The notes: a model not told the origin generated them from the letters alone. A DNA stretch of 64,000 bases from Rhodospirillaceae bacterium (GCA_018665815.1 JABJBP010000009.1:1-64000); one strand, 5' to 3'. Shown: positions 18,133-28,131, counted from the stretch's first letter. Made by a program: numbers and translations.

Positions 18133-19047
18133 ATGAACGATGAAATTGACCACGAAGCCTATAAGGATACTTGGCTTGCGCAGGCGGAAATCCTGTCCGA
18201 GGCGCTACCTTATATGCGCCGGTTTTCCGGTAAGACGGTGGTCATCAAGTATGGCGGACATGCCATGGGCGACCCGGCGCTGGCCCAACGCTTTTCGCGC
18301 GATATCGTCTTGTTGCGCCAAGTTGGCCTCAACCCCATCGTGGTGCACGGTGGTGGCCCGCAGATCGGCGCGATGCTGGAAAAACTGCAAATTAAATCGG
18401 AATTCATTGATGGCCTTCGGGTAACCGACAAGACGACTGTCGATGTTGTCGAAATGGTGCTGGCCGGATCCATCAACAAACAAATCGTCGCCGGTATCAG
18501 TAGCGCCGGCGGTTATGCCGTCGGCATTTGTGGCAAAGACGGCAATCTCATCCAAGCTGAACGCCTGAAACGGACGAAGCGCGATCCCGATTCGAATATC
18601 GAGCGGGTTCTTGATCTTGGTCTTGTGGGTGATCCAAAAGAGGTCAATCCCTACATCCTGGATGCCTTCAATGATGGCGATATTACCCCGGTCATTTCGC
18701 CCATCGGCCTTGGACCCGACGGTGAGACCTTAAACATCAACGCGGACACCGCCGCGGGTGCCATCGCTGCCGCAGTTGGTGCCACCAGATTGTATATGCT
18801 CACCGACGTCGCCGGCGTATTGGACCGGGACGGCAAGGTTATTCAGGAAATGACCATGGCCGAAGCGGCGGTGTTGACCGACGACGGCACGATCCAAGGT
18901 GGCATGATCCCGAAAATCGAAACCTGCATTGATGTTGTAAAAAGCGGCGTCGGTGCCGCAACCATCATCGATGGCCGGGTGCCACACGCCATTTTAATTG
19001 AATTGTTCACGAAGGGCGGCGTCGGCACCCAAATCATACGCGAATAA
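18133..19047 (+). CDS. argB: acetylglutamate kinase
   Basis: This enzyme phosphorylates N-acetylglutamate, the second step of arginine synthesis. The 304-residue length matches alphaproteobacterial forms. Visible motifs are KYGGHAMGD (39-47), [10 protein letters not shown] near residue 74, and the N-acetylglutamate/ATP region [13 protein letters not shown] and [10 protein letters not shown]. It stands apart from engB because of the inserted glycosylation genes, and is convergent with the DUF2336 gene. Confidence 0.97.
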   Translation: MNDEIDHEAYKDTWLAQAEILSEALPYMRRFSGKTVVIKYGGHAMGDPALAQRFSRDIVLLRQVGLNPIVVHGGGPQIGAMLEKLQIKSEFIDGLRVTDKTTVDVVEMVLAGSINKQIVAGISSAGGYAVGICGKDGNLIQAERLKRTKRDPDSNIERVLDLGLVGDPKEVNPYILDAFNDGDITPVISPIGLGPDGETLNINADTAAGAIAAAVGATRLYMLTDVAGVLDRDGKVIQEMTMAEAAVLTDDGTIQGGMIPKIETCIDVVKSGVGAATIIDGRVPHAILIELFTKGGVGTQIIRE

Positions 19048-19087
19048 TTTCACCGCCGGTCGATGTTGTTAATCGCGACGACCGCCC

Positions 19088-20302
19088 CTAAGCCATATCG
19101 ATGACAAATTCGAACTGCCATTCCATATCGGAATCGCTCATCGCGTATTTGCCACTTTCGGCCTTCATGATTTCGCTGTCGCCAATTTCAACGACAACAG
19201 ATTGAATTTGCTCAGCGGTTTTGGCGCTCAATTCAGCTTTCCAACATATTGAAACAACGCCTTTAATATTCTTCGCATTGATGGCTTTTTGAACGGCGAC
19301 GGCAGGCACCTCATTCATGATAGCCAGTGCAGCGATGACTTCTTCCTTTTTTCCGCCGCTCACCATCTTGCGAACCCTAGCTTCGTTCAAATCGCCCTTG
19401 TCCTTGAGTTTTTGAACTTTCCCCATAGCCACTTCGAGAGGTGTCTCGGTATCTTCCAATTGAATTGCGTCTTTGAGGTCAGATTCGCCGCCCTCGATGC
19501 GATTGGTGACCGCTTTCTTGACCTCTTCGAGGACATCGGGCTCCAAATCTGAGCGGATTGATAACACCCGGATAAGATTGGCGGCAACGAACCCGGCAAG
19601 ACGCTTCGCCGCGTATCCGGAAATTTGCGGCCGGGACACCAACGGCGCATGCCAGCTGATGACATCCTTCGCCTCATCGACAACGCGGTCCAAGGTCGTC
19701 TCGCGAATCTGCGCGCTCGGATTAGCCAGCAAAAGAGCCACAGCATACTCGTCAGCGGTGGCCACAATGGCCTCGGATACTCCTTCGGTGACGTCCTTCC
19801 GTTTGGAAATAAAACTCAACCGTCCGGTCGTCGATCCGCGCTCGATAATTTCCATCAGGTCTTCGTCAGTAAGAACCGGCGAATTTTCCAAGATTGGGCC
19901 GGCAACGACCAATTCCGTGTCGAAAGCGAGTTTGCGAATAACTGGCGCCGGCGCACCGGCAACATCTTGCAGTGCCTCTGCCAAAATTTGGCGGGCCCGT
20001 GTCAATTCATCCTTGGCCAAGGTTTCGAGCGTGTCGTAGGCCATCTTCTTGACCTTATCTTTATCATCGGGGCTGAGTTCCGGTGCCAGCCGGGAAATTT
20101 TATCGGCCAGCCTTTCGCGAACATTCGCATCTTTGTCCTTCGCCAAAATGATATCGGCGTGATGTGGTGTCCGCTGGTTTTCAGCAATTGCCGTTCGGAC
20201 TTTCGATGACGCATCATCGGCTAGAAAATACAAAATTTCCGGTTTTACATCCGGTCGCGCCGCCAACTCAAGGCGCACATTTTCATCGTCATGGCCTGCC
20301 AA
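19088..20302 (-). CDS. DUF2336 protein, second copy and C-terminus of a frameshifted tandem gene
   Basis: The 404-residue frame has no ATG and opens at TTG within KELAGHDDENV. Upstream in the same frame is ISYDKAKELA, which matches ITYEQSKELA at the start of the upstream frame. Both then carry PEILYFLA-D/E-D, a charged PGHTDI/PHHADI helix, and GPILE-SPVL with LxEII. So this is the second of two HEAT-like DUF2336 modules. An extra G in the GGGG run at 20329-20332 would join it to the upstream frame as IIEGEISYDKAKELA. The C-terminal 230 residues (after about 160) have no named domain. DUF2336 proteins are typical of Rhodospirillales and of unknown function. Confidence 0.75.
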   Translation of the reverse strand: MAGHDDENVRLELAARPDVKPEILYFLADDASSKVRTAIAENQRTPHHADIILAKDKDANVRERLADKISRLAPELSPDDKDKVKKMAYDTLETLAKDELTRARQILAEALQDVAGAPAPVIRKLAFDTELVVAGPILENSPVLTDEDLMEIIERGSTTGRLSFISKRKDVTEGVSEAIVATADEYAVALLLANPSAQIRETTLDRVVDEAKDVISWHAPLVSRPQISGYAAKRLAGFVAANLIRVLSIRSDLEPDVLEEVKKAVTNRIEGGESDLKDAIQLEDTETPLEVAMGKVQKLKDKGDLNEARVRKMVSGGKKEEVIAALAIMNEVPAVAVQKAINAKNIKGVVSICWKAELSAKTAEQIQSVVVEIGDSEIMKAESGKYAMSDSDMEWQFEFVIDMA

Positions 20303-20769
20303 TTCCTTGGCTTTGTCATACGAAATCTCCCCTCAATGATCTCAACAAGATCGCTTTCCGACAACACGGGCGAATGCTCCAGGATCGGTCCCGAAACCTC
20401 GATTTCCATGTCGCGCGCTAGAGTCTTGACGATACCCTCAGGCGCTTCGGCAATATCCTTCATCGCATCGGCAAGAACCTGACGAACGACCTTGATCTGA
20501 TCACGCGCCAACATCTCCAATGCGCCGTGGGTGGAACGGCGAACCTTGTCACGCTCCTCTGCAGACAGGTTTGGCGCCACCGTGGCGATCTTGACGGCTA
20601 AGTTCGAGCGCACATCCATATCGCTGTCCCTAGCCAACAATATATCGGTATGTCCCGGGGCCGCAGTATTTTCAGCAACCGCACGGCGCACCTCGGCTTC
20701 TGCGTCTTCGGCAAGGAAATAGAGAATTTCGGGACGCAAATCATCCCGTTTCGCCAACGCAACCCGCAC
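20245..20769 (-). CDS. DUF2336 protein, first copy (N-terminal fragment)
   Basis: The 174-residue frame starts at GTG 20769 and ends out of frame, its last 25 residues being noise beyond the frameshift at 20329-20332. The family-conserved N-terminus extends upstream: in frame, an amber TAG at 20824-20826 precedes RRITYEQSKELARNADPSV, and before it comes FNTRKPEAHRRERRRQ beginning at a possible TTG at 20877. Relatives as I recall them have a basic RRERR-x-(L/I)TYE start, so the TAG looks like a nonsense codon in the gene. It lies just after the GGDEF gene on the same strand and may have been co-transcribed. Confidence 0.6.
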   Translation of the reverse strand: MRVALAKRDDLRPEILYFLAEDAEAEVRRAVAENTAAPGHTDILLARDSDMDVRSNLAVKIATVAPNLSAEERDKVRRSTHGALEMLARDQIKVVRQVLADAMKDIAEAPEGIVKTLARDMEIEVSGPILEHSPVLSESDLVEIIEGRFRMTKPRNWQAMTMKMCALSWRRDRM

Positions 20770-20881
20770 CGAAGGATCAGCGTTGCGCGCTAATTCCTTG
20801 GACTGTTCATAAGTGATACGGCGCTATTGACGTCGGCGTTCACGACGGTGGGCCTCAGGTTTTCGCGTGTTGAACAATAAT

Positions 20882-22543
20882 TTAACTACCTTCGCTAGAA
20901 CCCTCAACAGCGGGCGGAGCCATATGAAAACCGCCCTTTCCAGCGTTCTTAATGGCATACATGGCCGCGTCCGCACGGGCAAGTAAATCATCAATACTTT
21001 CATGGGTATCGGGCTCATAGACCGCAATCCCAACCGAGATACCTAGCGGATGATCATCATCACCTGAAAATTGCAACATCGGTTGACTTTGTTTGATCAG
21101 TGATGTGGCACGAACTTCGGCAACTTCTGAAGAAATGCCATCCAACCACATGGCGAACTCGTCACCACCAAGCCGCGCAATGACGTCACCAGGCCGCGAA
21201 AAATCGATGAGCATGTCGCGCAAAAACATAATCGCGTCGTCGCCGGTTTGATGGCCGTGGGTATCATTGACCAGCTTGAAGTTGTCCATGTCCACGTAAA
21301 ACAGGGCCGCCGATTCGCGACTACGTTCCAATCGTGACGCACGTCGGGGTAATTCCTCTTCGAAGAAGGCGCGGCGATTCAACAGGCCGGTCATGCTGTC
21401 AGTACGGGAAAGCGCGACAATCCGCTCATGGTTGGTCACCTGTTCATTGGCGATTCCCAGTTGGTCGGCAATATCGGCAATTAAAATCAGATGATCGTCT
21501 TCCCAGGGATCACCCTTGGCGCTCCGCCAAATGGTGATCGCGCCGTTCATTTCCTGTCGGTAATGCGTCGCTACGGCAAGCGTGCTCCAAGGGCCGATTT
21601 CGACGGGCTTAACCTCACTTTGAAGTCCGAGATCACGGATCGATTCGTCCAGTTCTTCTAATTCCTCCGTGTTTCCGTACTCCGCAGCAATCAAAACCTT
21701 GTCCGGTTCGGTCTGCCGGTAAATCCGGCATCCGGCAACGCCCAGCGCCCGGGCCGTTGTCGTCGCGGCGGCCGTCAGCATATTCTGCGGATCAAGTTCG
21801 TCGCGGACTGAGCTGACGATATAGCCCAATAACTGCTCACGGTGACGGGCACGCGAAAGTGCCGCTTCGCTACGTCGCTCCTCCGTGACATCACGGCAAA
21901 CACCGCGGGTGCCGCTCCATTCACGACCGTTTTCGTCTTCACGAAACAAGGGCACGCAGGACACCAACATGCACGCGGTTTCCTCATCCTTCCCCATGAA
22001 CCACATTTCAACGTCTTCAAGGGGGCGTTCGGAAACAAACGGCAAAGGCGAGAAGGCTTCCGGGTCAACGACAAACTCGGAACCGTCACGATCAATCAAA
22101 TCTTCGCTGGCATGCCCCAGGCCGCCGCGCGGTGAAACGAATACAAATTTTCCTTGGGGGTCGGTTTCCCAATAAAAATCACTGGAAACCTCGACAAGAT
22201 CTTTGTATCGCTGGCGCGATTCAACCAGAGCGCTTCGCAAATTACGCTCCATGGTCAAATCCCTGGCCAACACAATGAGGCTGTCCGCGCCATCTTCCGG
22301 AAGCACGGTCACTTCCAAAAGGATATCGCCGTTATCGGTCGGTACGGACACGGTCCCCGCCGCGATTGTCGAAGAATTGGCCGCTTCTTTGACCAGTTCC
22401 GCGACCTCAAGCAGGCTGCCACTGGCCAGCAACAACACAACGCCCTCAGCACGGGCATTCGCCACCAGCACATCGCCGGTCGCGCTCATGCTGAGTGCCG
22501 CGCCGGGATAACTATCCAGACGTGGAAGCGTCTCTATTGCCAC
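20882..22543 (-). CDS. PAS/GAF-domain diguanylate cyclase
   Basis: This 553-residue cytosolic protein makes c-di-GMP. It has an N-terminal PAS-like segment, a second PAS with DFYWETDPQGKFVFVSP (about 120-136) and a PAC-type TRGVCRDVTEERR, then a GAF-like domain (about 250-370). The catalytic GGDEF domain begins at SRTDSMTGLLNRRAF, with YVDMDNFKLVNDTHGH and an intact RLGGDEFAMW near residue 456. I see no RxxD inhibitory site five residues before GGDEF. There is no EAL domain and no membrane segment. It precedes the DUF2336 gene on the same strand. Confidence 0.92.
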   Translation of the reverse strand: MAIETLPRLDSYPGAALSMSATGDVLVANARAEGVVLLLASGSLLEVAELVKEAANSSTIAAGTVSVPTDNGDILLEVTVLPEDGADSLIVLARDLTMERNLRSALVESRQRYKDLVEVSSDFYWETDPQGKFVFVSPRGGLGHASEDLIDRDGSEFVVDPEAFSPLPFVSERPLEDVEMWFMGKDEETACMLVSCVPLFREDENGREWSGTRGVCRDVTEERRSEAALSRARHREQLLGYIVSSVRDELDPQNMLTAAATTTARALGVAGCRIYRQTEPDKVLIAAEYGNTEELEELDESIRDLGLQSEVKPVEIGPWSTLAVATHYRQEMNGAITIWRSAKGDPWEDDHLILIADIADQLGIANEQVTNHERIVALSRTDSMTGLLNRRAFFEEELPRRASRLERSRESAALFYVDMDNFKLVNDTHGHQTGDDAIMFLRDMLIDFSRPGDVIARLGGDEFAMWLDGISSEVAEVRATSLIKQSQPMLQFSGDDDHPLGISVGIAVYEPDTHESIDDLLARADAAMYAIKNAGKGGFHMAPPAVEGSSEGS

Positions 22544-22756
22544 GCTGACCTCATGCTGATTCCGCCTCCCCCATGTCAGTCCATAGGACCGTTTTCTTGA
22601 TTATTCATCGCCATCTTCCTCCGTCCGCTCCAGTTCCGTCACTGGAACCGAAAACGAACCCTATTCGAGGTTTCCTCAGTTTAGTAAATCCGCACCGATG
22701 CCGCCAGAGCCTATTCAGTCTTGCAATAACGTCTTGGTGACCGGTCTAATGCAGAC

Positions 22757-23455
22757 ATGGACACCGCAATCCCATCTTCTAGTTCCCCCAGGCTTTCTGA
22801 CCTCGAAGAGGCAGAAGCTTGGTTGTTCGACCTTGATAACACGCTATATCCCGCTTCATGCCGCCTGTTCGATCAGGTTGACCGAAATATTACTCAATTC
22901 ATCATGCAGTATCTGTCACTCGACTGGCAGGAAGCTTACAAGGTGCAGAAAACTTATTTCCGCGAGCACGGCACATCAATGCGGGGCATGATGGATAACC
23001 ACGGCACCGACCCAGCGGAATACCTTGATTTTGTTCATAAAATCGACCTCACGCCGATCGATGCCAATCCTGCCATGGACGCCGCATTGGCACGCTTGCC
23101 GGGTCGCAAAATCATTTTCACCAATGGTTCGGTGATGCACGCCGAAGGGATCATGGAAAAGCTCGGCATCCGCGACCATTTCGAAGCCATATACGATATT
23201 GTTGCCTCTGATTATCGCCCGAAACCCAATCCTGCTGTCTACGATGATCTGGTTCAAACCCACAATCTGACACCCGATCGCTGCGTCATGATCGAAGACA
23301 TGGCGCGCAATCTCGAGCCCGCCGCCGCCATGGGCATGACCTGCGTGTGGGTCAGTTCCGAAAACGATTGGGGCCGTGAAGGCGCTGAAAATGATTATGT
23401 CCATCATGTGGTTGATGATCTGACGGATTGGTTGGCCCAAATCACTACGAATTAG
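22757..23455 (+). CDS. pyrimidine 5'-nucleotidase, HAD superfamily
   Basis: The 232-residue HAD phosphatase is related to yeast SDT1 and bacterial PynN-like enzymes that dephosphorylate nucleoside monophosphates. The nucleophile motif is FDLDNTLYP (Asp25 and Asp27), motif II is FTNGS and the last acidic motif is VMIEDMARNLEPA. The stretch MRGMMDNHGTDPAEYL is typical of this subgroup. In alphaproteobacteria it commonly lies between argB and dapD, as here. A hairpin terminator follows. Confidence 0.88.
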   Translation: MDTAIPSSSSPRLSDLEEAEAWLFDLDNTLYPASCRLFDQVDRNITQFIMQYLSLDWQEAYKVQKTYFREHGTSMRGMMDNHGTDPAEYLDFVHKIDLTPIDANPAMDAALARLPGRKIIFTNGSVMHAEGIMEKLGIRDHFEAIYDIVASDYRPKPNPAVYDDLVQTHNLTPDRCVMIEDMARNLEPAAAMGMTCVWVSSENDWGREGAENDYVHHVVDDLTDWLAQITTN

Positions 23456-23502
23456 CCGGATTGCGCCACCGGTTGCGGCCGTATTGACAGCCCCCGCCCC
23501 AA

Positions 23503-23526
23503 GGCCCATCTTCGGGGCCGTTTTTT
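23503..23526 (+). terminator. Rho-independent terminator after the nucleotidase gene
   Basis: A GGCCC stem (23503-23507) pairs with GGGCC (23515-23519) around a short loop, followed by TTTTTT at 23521-23526. It lies 48 bases after the nucleotidase stop and 34 before dapD, and it separates the two transcripts. A longer alternative pairing uses GCCCC upstream with GGGGC. Confidence 0.7.
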
Positions 23527-23559
23527 GGCCATTTCAGCCCCTTGAGCAGGTGAACCCAT

Positions 23560-24399
23560 ATGAGTGTCAGTCAATTAGAAGCCCTTATCGACGCCGCCTG
23601 GGAGGCGCGCGATGAGATATCCACGGAAACCACCGATGAGACCCGCGAGGCCGTTGAAGAGGCCCTGAATTTGTTGGATTCAGGCGGCGCCCGGGTGGCT
23701 GAAAAATCCGGCGATGAATGGCAGGTCAATCAATGGCTCAAAAAAGCCGTGCTTTTGTCATTCCGCCTCAATGACATGGCAACGATTTCCGGCGGCCCCG
23801 GTGGCGCACCGTGGTGGGATAAAGTCGATTCAAAATTCAAAGGCTGGGACGATGCAAAATTCCGCGACGCCGGTTTTCGCGCGGTTCCGCATTGCATCGT
23901 CCGCCACTCTGCGTTTATCGCACCCGGCGTGGTGTTGATGCCGAGCTTTGTCAATCTGGGCGCCTATGTCGATAGCGGCACCATGGTCGATACCTGGGCA
24001 ACGGTCGGGTCCTGCGCGCAAGTCGGGAAGAACTGTCATATCTCCGGCGGCGCCGGATTGGGTGGCGTGTTGGAGCCCTTGCAAGCCGGTCCGGTTATCA
24101 TTGAGGATAATTGCTTTGTCGGCGCACGCTCAGAAGTCGTCGAAGGCGTTGTCGTCGAAGAAGGTTCGGTGATTTCCATGGGTGTTTTCATCGGCGCGTC
24201 GACCAAGATTGTCGAGCGCGACACCGGCACGGTCCATTACGGTCGGGTACCAGCGTATTCCGTTGTCGTCCCCGGAAGCTTGCCCGGACCAGTGGTTGAT
24301 GGCAAACCGACGCCATCGCTCTATTGCGCGGTGATCATCAAGCAGGTCGATGCGAAGACCCGATCAAAGACATCAATCAACGAATTGTTGCGGGATTGA
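23560..24399 (+). CDS. dapD: tetrahydrodipicolinate N-succinyltransferase
   Basis: This enzyme transfers succinate from succinyl-CoA to tetrahydrodipicolinate in the succinylase branch of lysine and meso-diaminopimelate synthesis. The 279-residue protein has an N-terminal helical domain and a left-handed beta-helix of hexapeptide repeats (for example [38 protein letters not shown]). The C-terminal [12 protein letters not shown] is typical. A GGxE-type RBS region precedes the ATG. Its TGA overlaps the probable TTG start of dapE. Confidence 0.97.
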   Translation: MSVSQLEALIDAAWEARDEISTETTDETREAVEEALNLLDSGGARVAEKSGDEWQVNQWLKKAVLLSFRLNDMATISGGPGGAPWWDKVDSKFKGWDDAKFRDAGFRAVPHCIVRHSAFIAPGVVLMPSFVNLGAYVDSGTMVDTWATVGSCAQVGKNCHISGGAGLGGVLEPLQAGPVIIEDNCFVGARSEVVEGVVVEEGSVISMGVFIGASTKIVERDTGTVHYGRVPAYSVVVPGSLPGPVVDGKPTPSLYCAVIIKQVDAKTRSKTSINELLRD

Positions 24400-25559
24400 G
24401 CGGCATCGGCGACACCGACGAACCGGTTCAGCTCAGCAAACAGCTGATTCGCTGCCCGTCGGTCACGCCCGTTGACGAAGGCGCGCTGGATGCCCTGAGC
24501 GAATATTTGAAGCCGTTCGGGTTTCAATGCCAACGTCTGGCATTCAGCGACGCCGCGACCCCCGACGTCGACAATCTTTACGCCCGCTTCGGCGACACCG
24601 CGCCGAATTTCTGCTTTGCCGGGCACACCGACGTGGTGCCGCCGGGGAATGCGGCGGACTGGGCCAGCGATCCGTTTGCTCCGACGGTCCGCGATGGACG
24701 CCTGTACGGGCGGGGGGCCGCGGATATGAAATGCGCGGTCGCCGCGTTTGCCGTGGCGGCGGCGCGTGTCGTTAAGGCAAAGGCCCAAACCTTGCCCGGC
24801 TCGATCAGTCTATTGATCACCGGCGACGAGGAAGGCCCCGCGGTGAACGGCACGCTCAAGGTCCTGGACTGGATGCGCAAAAATGACGAGGTCATGGATG
24901 CGTGCCTGGTCGGCGAACCCACCAATCCCGACCAACTGGGCGATATGATCAAGATCGGCCGACGCGGCAGCTTGGGCGGCCGGATCACGGTCAGCGGCAC
25001 CCAAGGCCATGTGGCCTACCCCCAATTAGCCGACAATCCGGTCCCTCAGTTGTTGGCATTTTTGAAAACAATCGATGATCATGTGTTCGATGAGGGCACC
25101 GCGCATTTCCCGCCGACCAATCTGGAAATTACCACCATCGACGTCGGCAATGAAACGACCAACCTGATTCCCGCCACGGCCACGGCGCGGTTCAATATTC
25201 GGTTTAACGACATTCATACGGGCGATAGCCTAGCCGCACACCTGCAAGGCATTGCATCAAAAATTGCCGGCGCGGAATTGCAAATTTCAGTTTCCGGCGA
25301 AGCCTTCCTGACACCGCCTGGGCCATTGAGCAGACTGGTTAGCGACGCGGTTATTCAGGAAACCGGCCGCACACCGGTACTCAGCACCACCGGCGGCACA
25401 TCGGATGCGCGCTTTATCAAAGATCATTGCCCGGTTGTCGAATTCGGCTTGATCAATGAAACCGCCCATAAGGTTGACGAGAATGCCTTGGTCTCGGATA
25501 TCGAAGCCCTGACCCAAATCTACGAGCGCATACTGATTTCATATTTTGAGATCGTCTGA
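24396..25559 (+). CDS. dapE: succinyl-diaminopimelate desuccinylase
   Basis: This dinuclear zinc M20 enzyme removes succinate from N-succinyl-LL-diaminopimelate. Metal and catalytic motifs are [21 protein letters not shown] and [11 protein letters not shown], and a C-terminal HKVDENA. Conservation begins at [20 protein letters not shown] therefore place the start at the TTG 24396, overlapping the dapD stop (387 residues), rather than at the upstream in-frame ATG at 24324. The stop TGA overlaps the ATG of the next gene (TGATG). Confidence 0.95.
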   Translation: MSGIGDTDEPVQLSKQLIRCPSVTPVDEGALDALSEYLKPFGFQCQRLAFSDAATPDVDNLYARFGDTAPNFCFAGHTDVVPPGNAADWASDPFAPTVRDGRLYGRGAADMKCAVAAFAVAAARVVKAKAQTLPGSISLLITGDEEGPAVNGTLKVLDWMRKNDEVMDACLVGEPTNPDQLGDMIKIGRRGSLGGRITVSGTQGHVAYPQLADNPVPQLLAFLKTIDDHVFDEGTAHFPPTNLEITTIDVGNETTNLIPATATARFNIRFNDIHTGDSLAAHLQGIASKIAGAELQISVSGEAFLTPPGPLSRLVSDAVIQETGRTPVLSTTGGTSDARFIKDHCPVVEFGLINETAHKVDENALVSDIEALTQIYERILISYFEIV

Positions 25560-26125
25560 TGCTGCCAGTGGCGGATATCTCCGTCGGCATTGCCGGCGCG
25601 GCGGGTCTCGCCCGGTTCGATCTTGAGGGGTTCGAGTACTTCGACAACTCAATCCATGGGTTTTGGCAATCCTTTTACGCCGCGGTCGTCATTGCGCCGT
25701 TGTTCCTAATCTTGATCCTCATACAATATCTGACCACCGAAGGCGGCGGACCTTTTCTCCATTATCTGATTATCGAAGGGCTCGCCTACGTCATCGCCTG
25801 GACGGCATTTCCGGTGATCATGCTGTCGTTCTCGTATCACCTGGGCCGCGAGATGAACTACATCCGCTATTTCGTCGCCTACAACTGGATTGCCGTTATC
25901 CAAAGCATCGTCTACATGCCGATCGCTGTTTTCGGTATTACCGGCGCATTTCCACCTGATGTCGCCAATCTCCTGGCCGTCATGGCGCTGTTATGGATTT
26001 TGGCCCTGACGTTTTTTGTGACGCGCCATGCCTTGGAAATTCCGCCCGGCACAGCGGTGGCGGTGGTCGCCATGGATTTTCTACTGGGGCTTTTAATCGA
26101 AACGATTTCCAGCCGCTTCGCCTGA
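25559..26125 (+). CDS. multi-pass membrane protein of unknown function
   Basis: The 188-residue protein has about five hydrophobic segments (AAVVIAPLFLILILIQYL, LIIEGLAYVIAWTAFPVIML, a central one, and two near the C-terminus). It has no signature I recognise. Its ATG overlaps the dapE TGA, so it is translationally coupled to lysine/peptidoglycan precursor genes. Similar coupled membrane proteins are seen downstream of dapE in related bacteria, as far as I recall. No function can be assigned. Confidence 0.75.
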   Translation: MLPVADISVGIAGAAGLARFDLEGFEYFDNSIHGFWQSFYAAVVIAPLFLILILIQYLTTEGGGPFLHYLIIEGLAYVIAWTAFPVIMLSFSYHLGREMNYIRYFVAYNWIAVIQSIVYMPIAVFGITGAFPPDVANLLAVMALLWILALTFFVTRHALEIPPGTAVAVVAMDFLLGLLIETISSRFA

Positions 26126-26139
26126 AGATCAACCGGTGT

Positions 26140-26553
26140 TCAGACTTCCAGGCCGCCGCCAATACCAATCAATTTAAGAATATCCAGGAACGGCTTTATA
26201 TATTCGTTCGAATCAAACGTCGCATAAAAGGCGCTCAACCCGACGATCAACCAGAGTTTCGGCGACGTCAGGAAACCGGCCACGGCCAACATTAACCCGA
26301 TGACCCCCCAGATCGCTTGGCCCGTTAACAAGGCTATCAACGAACATATCAATCCAAGCGGCACAAACACAAAGCCGATGGTGAATATGCCCAAAAACCC
26401 AAACCCGACGGCAAACCACCCCATGACCGGGCTTTTTTGCGGCGCTTGGGGCCCGGCCTCATGCGGCCCCGGATCGCCTGATCCTGTGCCGCCCGGTCCA
26501 ATGCCGTTGGAATCCGCAGAATTCTCATTCAAGCTTAAGGGTATTTGTGCCAT
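26140..26553 (-). CDS. hypothetical membrane protein with Gly/Pro-rich N-terminus
   Basis: The start is set at the ATG at 26553, which has GGAG five bases upstream; the frame stays open 13 codons further. The 137-residue protein has a Gly/Pro/Ser-rich hydrophilic N-terminus of about 45 residues, then three or four hydrophobic segments (GWFAVGFGFLGIFTIGFVFV, LICSLIALLTG, GVIGLMLAVAGFL, LWLIVGLSAFYATF). It faces dapE's partner tail-to-tail and follows truA on the same strand after about 50 bases. No family recognised. Confidence 0.65.
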   Translation of the reverse strand: MAQIPLSLNENSADSNGIGPGGTGSGDPGPHEAGPQAPQKSPVMGWFAVGFGFLGIFTIGFVFVPLGLICSLIALLTGQAIWGVIGLMLAVAGFLTSPKLWLIVGLSAFYATFDSNEYIKPFLDILKLIGIGGGLEV

Positions 26554-26604
26554 GTCTACTCCGAATATAAGCGGCGTCGATTGGCCGCACAACGCCGCTT
26601 CAAT

Positions 26605-27357
26605 TTATTCATTGTCATCGCCATAGCCAACGGAAACCAGAAACAAGCCGTCGGCCGGTGCCGTCGGCCCGCCGGCGCGGCGGTCCTTGGCTGCAAGGGC
26701 CCGGCGCATATCATCGGACGTCCATTTCCCTTCGCCAACCCATGCCAATGAGCCAACCATATTGCGCACCTGATGGTGTAGGAATGAACGTGCCCGGGCG
26801 ATGATCTCAATATCCTCGCCGCATCGCCGTACCGTCAATTCATCAAGCGTTTTTTCCGGCGAGTTGGCCTGACACTCAGACGCCCGGAAGGTGGTGAAAT
26901 CATGATGCCCGATGAGAACGCCCGCGGCCTTCGCCATGGCGTCGGAGTCCAATGGTGACGGCACCCACCACGCATGGCCTTGGGCAATGCACAAAGGAGC
27001 ACGGCGGTTGACGATGCAATATCGATAAGCGCGCCGGATTGCGGAAAACCGAGCATGGAAGTCCGGCACCGCCACGCGTGCCGTCAGTACACTGACCGCA
27101 TGGGTCTTCATGTGTGCGTTCATGGCATCACGAACTGTATCGGCGGGCCATTCCTTGGCCAGATCCAAATGCGCAACTTGCCCCAATGCGTGAACCCCGG
27201 CATCGGTTCGCCCCGCGCCTTGCACAACGACCGCCTCCCCGCTGAACGCGCTCACCGCGTCCTCTAACACTTGCTGGACGCCAAGGCCGTTATCCTGGCG
27301 CTGCCATCCGACAAAACCATGTCCGTCGTATTCAATGAGAAGTTGGTATCTGGTCAT
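26605..27357 (-). CDS. truA: tRNA pseudouridine synthase A
   Basis: This enzyme makes pseudouridine at positions 38-40 of tRNA anticodon stems. The 250-residue protein has the catalytic Asp52 in GAGRTDAGVHALGQ, the N-terminal YDGHGFVGWQRQ, and FLHHQVRNMVGSL near the C-terminus. In this group truA is usually directly linked to fmt and def. Here an interrupted plus-strand gene lies between. Confidence 0.97.
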   Translation of the reverse strand: MTRYQLLIEYDGHGFVGWQRQDNGLGVQQVLEDAVSAFSGEAVVVQGAGRTDAGVHALGQVAHLDLAKEWPADTVRDAMNAHMKTHAVSVLTARVAVPDFHARFSAIRRAYRYCIVNRRAPLCIAQGHAWWVPSPLDSDAMAKAAGVLIGHHDFTTFRASECQANSPEKTLDELTVRRCGEDIEIIARARSFLHHQVRNMVGSLAWVGEGKWTSDDMRRALAAKDRRAGGPTAPADGLFLVSVGYGDDNE

Positions 27358-27512
27358 CGGCGTAAACTATACGGTCCGGTTGATGTTTCCCAAACAAGAA
27401 GACACAACGTATTACCTCTTTTAGAAGAGCCCTGAATACCGCTATTCTCAACCCCTGGTACACGGCGCGGCGAAATAATTCGAGATTTGTCGCGCATCTG
27501 GGGCAAGACAAC

Positions 27513-27869
27513 ATGAATGGCGAAGACGATCAACAGCGCGCCGTCGATCGCGATTCCCTTCATATCCTGCCGCTTGGCGACCTGCCCATGGAAACGCCCG
27601 GCCTCGCATCCGCGCGATTGATCAAGAATTCCCGCCTTCAAGGCGTTATTGAGGTTTTTTCCGATACATATGCCGGCAGTGGACAACTGAATGTTGAGAG
27701 CTTGCCCGCCGAGTTTGGCTGGAACCCAGATAATCCACCGAAAGAATATGCCATGCTGCGCCGCCTTTGGAGGCTTCCCAGTTACGATGTCTACAGTCTG
27801 AGGGTGTCGCTTCGTGAACAAGGCGTCGAGGTCAACACGGTCGATGCCTTGAAACTTTCGGAGAATTAA
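27513..27869 (+). CDS. N-terminal fragment of a broken conserved gene of unknown function
   Basis: The 118-residue frame ends at TAA 27867-27869. The next frame downstream continues the protein: removing one T from the TT at 27866-27867 would read KLSENKNAELTEYMKSF without a stop. Visible pieces are HILPLGDLPMETPGL, ARLIKNSRLQGVIEVF and YDVYSLRVSLREQGVEVN. I recall comparable proteins of about 340 residues in Rhodospirillaceae but know no function. There is no signal peptide. Confidence 0.6.
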   Translation: MNGEDDQQRAVDRDSLHILPLGDLPMETPGLASARLIKNSRLQGVIEVFSDTYAGSGQLNVESLPAEFGWNPDNPPKEYAMLRRLWRLPSYDVYSLRVSLREQGVEVNTVDALKLSEN

Positions 27870-27891
27870 GAACGCAGAGCTGACCGAATAC

Positions 27892-28080
27892 ATGAAATCC
27901 TTCACCCGCCCGTTGATAAGTCAGATTTACGGTAGCGATCAGGTGGAAATTCAAGATTTCGGTGATGTGGTCAAATTGTTCCGCGATCCCGATATCTCGA
28001 AGGCGCTGGAGAAACTTCGGATCATGGCCGACAAGCTCGAGATCAAGCCCGAGGAAATCCCAAAGTTCATGGAGGACTAG
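27892..28080 (+). CDS. middle fragment of the broken conserved gene
   Basis: The 62-residue frame includes MKSFTRPLISQIYG, VEIQDFGDVVKLFRDP and MADKLEIKPEEIPKFMED before an in-frame amber TAG at 28078-28080. Reading on through the TAG gives GDIFLSLSYYRQCLDPLVP, which continues naturally. The codon is most simply a former Tyr (TAC or TAT). It is part of one ancestral gene with the fragments on both sides. Confidence 0.5.
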   Translation: MKSFTRPLISQIYGSDQVEIQDFGDVVKLFRDPDISKALEKLRIMADKLEIKPEEIPKFMED

Positions 28081-28131
28081 GGCGATATCTTCCTGTCGCT
28101 GTCCTACTACCGCCAATGCCTGGACCCCCTC

